Shown piece by piece: positions 17,387 to 22,165 of a stretch of DNA of 22,165 nt. How positions within the stretch are numbered: the first letter of the stretch is position 1; each line of letters begins with the position of its first letter. Location: the NCBI GenBank assembly GCA_900128585.1, contig LT642342.1:1-22165 (forward strand), given 5' to 3'. The notes below the pieces were generated by a model that saw nothing but the letters and a program-made list of their open reading frames with translations, was not told the DNA's origin and did not search any database. A program made the position numbers and the translations under genes. Source of the DNA: Stramenopiles sp. TOSAG23-3. Its lineage: Eukaryota; Sar.

Positions 17387-17530
17387 TTATAGTCTAACTA
17401 TACGGTAGCCAATTTGCTTTTTACTATACGGTGTACCCAGGCAGGTAAAATATACATGGTATAATACCTGGTTACTGGTGCATTCCTGGTTCGGTGCCTG
17501 GTACCGTACCTCTGGTATAAATTTTACAGG
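17387..17530. repeat. Degenerate copy of the TAGTCTA-TACGGTA-CCTGGTAC motif array
   Basis: The order of short motifs (TATAGTCTA, TATACGGTA, GGTATaaTACCTGgTTAC, TGGTACCGTA) parallels that upstream of nagA at 330-405, with extra CTGGT units. This suggests two diverged copies of one dispersed intergenic repeat. The boundaries are approximate. Confidence 0.5.
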
Positions 17531-17580
17531 TACTTAACACAAACAAACGGGACGAAAAAAACCACAAAGAAACAAAATGA

Positions 17581-17600
17581 CTGCTGCTGCTGCTGCTGCT
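17581..17600. repeat. (CTG)n microsatellite
   Basis: Six full CTG units plus CT, just upstream of the TATATAAA in the coiled-coil gene's 5' flank. Confidence 0.9.
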
Positions 17601-17892
17601 ACTATATAAAGGGATCATCTTGCTGTGTGAATAAGAAGAACAGAAGAAGTATAAAATATAATAATAATACGACGACGACTGGAAAAAATTATTAATCATC
17701 ATCAGTACCTTATTCGTACAGTACGCATGCAAGACGGCACACACTTCGCAGCCCTCTCTTTTGGTTTTCTTTGAAGCACTTGTTGACCACATTGACGTAA
17801 AGGAATTCTCGCTTAGATAGACCATAAAAGGATTGCTGGGAAACTTGATATTGAGTGGGTGAGTTTTGTGTCTGAAAATTAGTTTGCTCATT

Positions 17893-19068
17893 ATGTCAGA
17901 CGAGACCCCTTCCCACCATCGACCGTTACCGGCGTGGAAAGTGGGAGGAACACACAACTTAACGGCGCATTCTCCGAACGTTATGGAAAAGCAGCGGCTG
18001 TACTCGGATCCTTTTGAGGCAATGGCACCGTTGCATCGACCTGAGTTTGACGCTTTAGTCGACGTAGTTAAAGTACTGAGGGACGATTTTCGGATGGAGC
18101 ATAAGACGATAGTTCCTAAAGTTGACAATTTACGAAGGCAAGTCAACACCGTTACCAGCAACCAAAACACTTTCATAGATAAGATGGAGGCCCAGCTCAA
18201 CGACTCAGAAGTGAGGCTTGAGCAAACGCGGAAGCATCTTGTCACATCATTTGACGCAACTGTAGATGAATTTGAAAATATAAAAGAAGATTTACATTCG
18301 AATGGAAACAGGGTTGAAGAACTCTTCAACTGGCGCGCCGCAGCGAATAGTGAAGCGGTGGATTTAAACAGCCGAATCAGCGCACTAGAGCTTCAGTTTG
18401 GATTGCAAAAGCAAATGGTGCACAACTTAAGATCAGATTATGCCGAAGACCATGAGTCCATTTTAAGAATGCAGCGTTCTATTTCTCGCCTGGAACTAAA
18501 CCAAGACACATTATTGAGTGAAATAAAAAAATGTAAAGATGTCTCTGAAAGTGCTCAAAAGCAAATCAAGGGGGCATTCTTAGAAGTCAAATCCCATTGC
18601 AATCAAATGCTAAGTGCATCAGACGTCAATTTACGGAAACAGCTGAATGAAAGGATGTCTAACAATTCAAACAATTACGGAAAAGAAATAGATATTTTAG
18701 CAACAAAAATAAACGAGCTGATGTCGCAGCAAACGGCGAATGAAGGAGCTATTTCCAGCGTAGTTGAGGCCAGCTCTGTGTTTCAGGACAATTTAGCGAG
18801 CATAGTTAGCGAGTACACCATTTTGAACCGGCGACAGGCAGAGACCATGTCTAGGGTAGACAAATTGGACAGCGATGAACGAGAAGTGAGGCATATGGTA
18901 AAGGGTCTACAAGGCTCTGTATTGGCATCGCGGGAAAGCGCCATCCGAAACATTGAAAGGTCGTGCTCATCTTTGGAACTGCGCTTAAAAGACTCATTAA
19001 CTCAGTACATAAAAGCGAGAATGCTAGCTCAAAAAACGAATGATCCGCCCATTACAACGCAAAATTGA
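17893..19068 (+). CDS. Coiled-coil protein of unknown function
   Basis: A 391-aa protein that I do not recognise. Residues 1-45 are Pro/His-rich (SHHRPLPAWKVGG) and probably flexible. From about residue 50 to 380 it is continuous heptad-type helix rich in Leu, Glu, Lys, Asn and Ser, with few Pro or Gly (for example VDNLRRQVNTVTSNQNTFIDKMEAQL and LNSRISALELQFGLQKQMV). No membrane segment, signal peptide or catalytic motif is seen. Such rods are common in basal bodies, axonemes and cytoskeletal scaffolds, but the sequence alone does not show which. The frame opens at a TTG 27 bases earlier; 17893 is the first ATG, with A at -3. It is tail to tail with the next gene, 199 bp away, and downstream of the MAEA-like gene on the same strand. 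Confidence 0.85.
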   Translation: MSDETPSHHRPLPAWKVGGTHNLTAHSPNVMEKQRLYSDPFEAMAPLHRPEFDALVDVVKVLRDDFRMEHKTIVPKVDNLRRQVNTVTSNQNTFIDKMEAQLNDSEVRLEQTRKHLVTSFDATVDEFENIKEDLHSNGNRVEELFNWRAAANSEAVDLNSRISALELQFGLQKQMVHNLRSDYAEDHESILRMQRSISRLELNQDTLLSEIKKCKDVSESAQKQIKGAFLEVKSHCNQMLSASDVNLRKQLNERMSNNSNNYGKEIDILATKINELMSQQTANEGAISSVVEASSVFQDNLASIVSEYTILNRRQAETMSRVDKLDSDEREVRHMVKGLQGSVLASRESAIRNIERSCSSLELRLKDSLTQYIKARMLAQKTNDPPITTQN

Positions 19069-19267
19069 AAGAGAAGTACATCAAAATTACGAGTAGAAAC
19101 AAAATTTATATGTGGCTGTTATTTAAGTAAATTTATCAAAAAACAATAAGAATTATTTATAAAATTTGTAAGAAATATTTTCAAAAAATACGTTTTGTAA
19201 TGTTATAATTAGTAAGGACGTATGCTCAGTTTTTTAAGAACCAAGAATTTCACAGTGTCATTAAGTT

Positions 19268-22165
19268 TTACTTCGCAAAAGTGTTAATAATGCCCGCCCC
19301 CTTGCGCCAAAGAGACCCCTTTGTTTTCCTCCGGCGTGGGCGACGAGACTTGAACACTATCTGCTTGGGTGCCCGGGGAGACATAACAATTGCAGATACC
19401 TCTTTTTCTTTCTTTAGCACTGCCCTTTTGAATTTTCTAGTCTTGTACATGGCAAGTAACCATTTCTCGTATTTGTGGGTTTCAAAAACTGTCCTAATCC
19501 CTTGGCGCTTGCGTTCCAAAGATTCCTTTATATATGCTATCAGAGTTTCAATGTTGTGGGCTAGATGATCGTCTTTATTCCATTCTTCCTCCTTGTCAGT
19601 GATCCAGTCAGAATGTTTCGTAATCGGGTGTTCAGCTATGTGACCTGGATGGTGAACATTTTTCTTGACGAAGTAGTCGTGCACGTTGCTTACCCCCATT
19701 TTTCTCAAATCGTGCTCATCCGGCATCTGCTTAAGGTCTGCCACGCGGCACATGGCTTCCAAAAAACATGGAAAATCAATATAGTTTGAGTTTTCTTTCA
19801 CATCGTCCACTACAGCAAACATACTCTGCGTTGCGGCAAAGGCCGCATCGCGAACTGTAAAGGTGCTGTCAACTAGCTGAAAGTAATTCATCATTTTAAT
19901 CCACCCCCCGGTGGTCATGTGAACGCGGGCAAAAGATGAATGTTTCGTCTGCAACGACGAAAAGTCAGTAAAAATTTCTACGAGTAAATGAAAGTTGTCC
20001 TCAAGTATATGGTCCACGTGTTCATCATAAAGATGGTTTCTCCTAAATTCATTCCCATCATCCAGAAACTTGGAACCAAAGTGCTCACGAAGAGATCCTT
20101 TAAATTGGCTTTGAAACGAAGTCGTCAGATCCTCCTGAAATTCTCTTGCGTACTTCTCGTACGATATTCTGAGCATGATCTCCATAAATTCTTGGCGGCA
20201 AATCGAGTCGCCAATCTTTGAAACAGCATTATAAATGGAGCGGATGCTCGATCTGCTGCAATGCGCAGACTTCGGATCAGCAAGTTCAGCATCGGCAACA
20301 AATAAATTAAACTCTGAGTACGTCATCAATGCGTTTGCTTCGTTATCAATTCCCCGAAAAAAGTAGTAGATCAGGGACAGCTCTTTGTGGACATCACGCA
20401 AAGCCACTTCCAAACGGCCTACCATCATCGCATTTTCCACCAGCGATTGAGCGTGCTCCACAAAAGGAGAATGCCCAGATATTTTAACGTGGTGGCCCTT
20501 TTTTGTGGCACTGCCTTGGACAGTTTCTTCGTACGTATCCAGCACCTCTATTGTTGCCATGGTAAACTCTCCGATTTCTCTTAGCTTTGCTGCGGTGCAG
20601 CCGCATGCTGAATAAAATTGCACCAACGGTATTTTCATCACCTCCTCACGCATTATTTCCGTCCCTCGTTGAGGCCTTGGGAACCGAAGCTCAGTTACAG
20701 AACATTCAATTTTTTTCAACTTTTTTGTTACAACGGTTACGAGGTTGTTCTCAAGGAGCAATATTGTGCAGTCTTTGGCTTTGTTGGAGTCACTAAAGAC
20801 ATCCACGTTGTTGTCGACTGCAAATACAGACCGAAGGTCGATAACGTCGTGCAAATATTCACGAAACGACTCTTTTGCCATGATCATTTTCCAGTCGTGT
20901 AAAAATGCAGCACTGTAAACGTTTTGCTTTTCGTAATAATCTTTGCTTTCAACTAGATACGGTCGAAGCCCAAAGGATGATTTATCCAGTGCGGCATTTG
21001 ACATTGTATGGACGTCATCTTCAACAAATTTTTCGTCCGCTTGTATAGGCTCCCTAGTAGCAGAAAAGCACATGTGCGTTTCGTTGATCTCCGCGTTGTA
21101 CCGCTTCAACCGCTCGTAAGTGCAGCGTGGGGGGTCCGGTGGGTGCTCGTGTCGGTCAAGGGGGGGGAGCTCGATGCTGGGAAAAGTGCGGTGCGTGAGT
21201 AGCGGTATGCTCTGGATAGACGATGATGAGGCCCTTGTAGGCACCTTTGGGATTTCCACTTCTTTCACACTATCAGGCTCCCGTAGCCCAGGCTTTTGAA
21301 AATAATGCACCTCGTCGCCAGTATCTGTTGTGTACACTTTCAAATTTATAGCCTTCGAGACTCGATTACCTTTTATGTGTTTCCACATACAAAGTTTTCC
21401 TTTCCCATACGCATTTTTTCTGCTGAAGCTAACTGCGCTCCGACGTGAATGCTGCGGTTCTAAAACGACCTTCATGGAAGGGACACGATTCATGACTTTT
21501 TTTTTACCTTTCAGTTTCAACCCAGGTCCCTCTTTTCCCGTCTTGTTTTTCTCTTTGCGCAAGGTTTCATAATGGTGAACTTTCGGTGCCCAAGGGTTTA
21601 CCCGGATGCTCGGCCTACTCTTTCTAGAGTCCCAAATCCGCGATGCAGGCTGCCTCATTCGATGTTGTAACTCATGTTTTACGTTTGACCTCGCCCCGGC
21701 AGTCTGCGGGCGCAAACGGGGAGACCTTGGTCTGGTTGGCGGGCGTACCATCTTGCTCCCCATGAGTCCCGCAGTTTGGGGGCGACTCTTTCCGCGCTGG
21801 TTCATTTGATGATGCTGGGTGCTTTCCCTGCGAGGACCCCGGCACGTCTGTGGTCGTTCCGGCACTCGTGTAGAGTGAGTACGGTTATCCGTTCTTGGTG
21901 ATGCCCGCCTGACCAAAATCCTGCTCTGTGAACTCCAAATGTTGCTCTCGCAGTCTGCGACCACTCTTATCTTGTCGTACCAATCAGAAAAATCATTCTT
22001 TAGTTTATGCGTCTTTTTGTCTAAAGGTTTGGCAGGTTTTTTTTGTGGGATTTCGATAGAACCGACTTGGAGATTCGGTTTTGGTGCCCCGAAAGCTGAG
22101 TTTGTTTTGAGACGCAACTCGCTCTTGTAAAACAGCGTCAAATTGCTTGGGTGCGATTTTAGATT
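19268..22165 (-). CDS. Large basic protein with EF-hand-like region and RPQT motifs, 5' partial
   Basis: At least 965 codons; the frame is open to the right edge with no ATG before it, so the start lies outside the window or behind an intron. Numbering from the TTG at 22141, residues 1-260 are very basic and Pro/Ser/Thr-rich with ERPQTCRG (95-102), SRPQTAG (119-125) and LRPQTAG (143-149). Short RPQTA-type motifs are frequent in microtubule-associated ciliary proteins. Residues 400-580 form a folded region I cannot name. Residues 595-615 hold a near-canonical EF-hand loop, D599 to E610 (DNEANALMTYSE), followed by degenerate EF-type helix pairs (QEFMEIMLRISYEKY and FPCFLEAMCRVADL). The tail is Arg/Lys-rich. 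A calcium-responsive axonemal or cytoskeletal role is plausible but inferred. The first in-frame ATG in the window (21805) would lose the first RPQT motif. Confidence 0.85.
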   Translation of the reverse strand, partial: NLKSHPSNLTLFYKSELRLKTNSAFGAPKPNLQVGSIEIPQKKPAKPLDKKTHKLKNDFSDWYDKIRVVADCESNIWSSQSRILVRRASPRTDNRTHSTRVPERPQTCRGPRRESTQHHQMNQRGKSRPQTAGLMGSKMVRPPTRPRSPRLRPQTAGARSNVKHELQHRMRQPASRIWDSRKSRPSIRVNPWAPKVHHYETLRKEKNKTGKEGPGLKLKGKKKVMNRVPSMKVVLEPQHSRRSAVSFSRKNAYGKGKLCMWKHIKGNRVSKAINLKVYTTDTGDEVHYFQKPGLREPDSVKEVEIPKVPTRASSSSIQSIPLLTHRTFPSIELPPLDRHEHPPDPPRCTYERLKRYNAEINETHMCFSATREPIQADEKFVEDDVHTMSNAALDKSSFGLRPYLVESKDYYEKQNVYSAAFLHDWKMIMAKESFREYLHDVIDLRSVFAVDNNVDVFSDSNKAKDCTILLLENNLVTVVTKKLKKIECSVTELRFPRPQRGTEIMREEVMKIPLVQFYSACGCTAAKLREIGEFTMATIEVLDTYEETVQGSATKKGHHVKISGHSPFVEHAQSLVENAMMVGRLEVALRDVHKELSLIYYFFRGIDNEANALMTYSEFNLFVADAELADPKSAHCSRSSIRSIYNAVSKIGDSICRQEFMEIMLRISYEKYAREFQEDLTTSFQSQFKGSLREHFGSKFLDDGNEFRRNHLYDEHVDHILEDNFHLLVEIFTDFSSLQTKHSSFARVHMTTGGWIKMMNYFQLVDSTFTVRDAAFAATQSMFAVVDDVKENSNYIDFPCFLEAMCRVADLKQMPDEHDLRKMGVSNVHDYFVKKNVHHPGHIAEHPITKHSDWITDKEEEWNKDDHLAHNIETLIAYIKESLERKRQGIRTVFETHKYEKWLLAMYKTRKFKRAVLKKEKEVSAIVMSPRAPKQIVFKSRRPRRRKTKGSLWRKGAGIINTFAK

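Larger units (their letters stand above)
17274..17892. other. Tandem intergenic spacer with CCTGGT/GGTACCGTA motifs
   Basis: This lies between the MAEA-like stop and the coiled-coil ATG. Positions 17387-17530 carry TATAGTCTA, two ACTATACGGT copies (17397-17406, 17423-17432), GGTATAATACCTGG, several CTGGT units and CTGGTACCGTACC, matching in kind and order the motifs at 330-405. A (CTG)n run follows. TATATAAA at 17603-17610 is a possible TATA box, about 285 bases before the ATG (weak). Confidence 0.55.

Noticed and set aside
17472-18329. 285-codon minus-strand, Ser-rich frame
   Set aside because: It is the antisense of the coiled-coil gene plus spacer repeats; the Ser/Phe richness mirrors Glu/Lys codons.
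22142-22165. Resemblance of the right edge (GGTGCGATTTTAG) to the 22-bp repeat at 11271 and 11410
   Set aside because: The shared part is only about 11-13 bases and it lies in an open coding frame; probably chance, though an intron or element boundary cannot be excluded without sequence to the right.

Overview
The window is nuclear-type DNA from a single-celled eukaryote. The proteins are typically eukaryotic: a TTLL tubulin glutamylase, a MAEA/GID9 ubiquitin-ligase subunit, a ZIP4/SPO22-like meiotic protein and a dually acylated ankyrin protein. Every gene whose 5' end lies in the window reads as one uninterrupted frame, and all eight of those ATGs have a purine at -3 (six A, two G). Genes are of moderate GC; the spaces between them are very AT-rich and full of simple repeats. 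A tubulin glutamylase and a protein with microtubule-type motifs suggest a flagellate or a lineage with a flagellate stage, and the ZIP4-like gene suggests meiosis. I cannot fix the lineage: an intron-poor alga or heterotrophic/osmotrophic stramenopile is possible, but this is only a guess. No tRNA, rRNA, CRISPR array or prokaryotic operon signal was seen.

Layout. Positions 1-322 are a long GAA-type purine tract. Genes nagA (643-2700, +) and nagB (2907-3821, -) lie tail to tail and encode the two consecutive steps that turn N-acetylglucosamine-6-phosphate into fructose-6-phosphate; nagA carries an extra N-terminal domain I cannot name. A repeat-rich divergent spacer (3822-5042) leads to the ZIP4/TEX11/SPO22-like protein (5043-8096, +). 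A short Tc1/mariner-type MITE (8237-8410) sits between it and a PDZ/transmembrane protein (8512-9462, -). A second divergent spacer (9463-10735) holds a dense GGTACC palindrome cluster. Then come a small MGCGSS ankyrin protein (10736-11149, +), a small repeat cluster (11271-11431), a TTLL4/5-like glutamylase (11588-14428, -), a third divergent spacer, a MAEA/GID9 protein (15663-17273, +), a coiled-coil protein (17893-19068, +), and a large basic protein with an EF-hand and RPQT motifs (19268 to beyond the right edge, -).

Genes mostly alternate in strand. Tail-to-tail spacers are about 200 bp, or 415-438 bp where repeat elements have inserted. The three head-to-head spacers are all 1.22-1.27 kb and the one tandem spacer is 619 bp, so each gene seems to own roughly 600 bp upstream. 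The two nag genes are the only clear pathway partners. The TTLL protein and the 19268-22165 protein may share a cytoskeletal or ciliary theme, with the coiled-coil and ankyrin proteins as weaker candidates. I found no convincing new multi-gene defence or mobile system; the most novel items are the nagA N-terminal domain, the PDZ/transmembrane/VAQAV protein, and the recurrent TAGTCTA/TACGGTA/GGTACC intergenic motif family.
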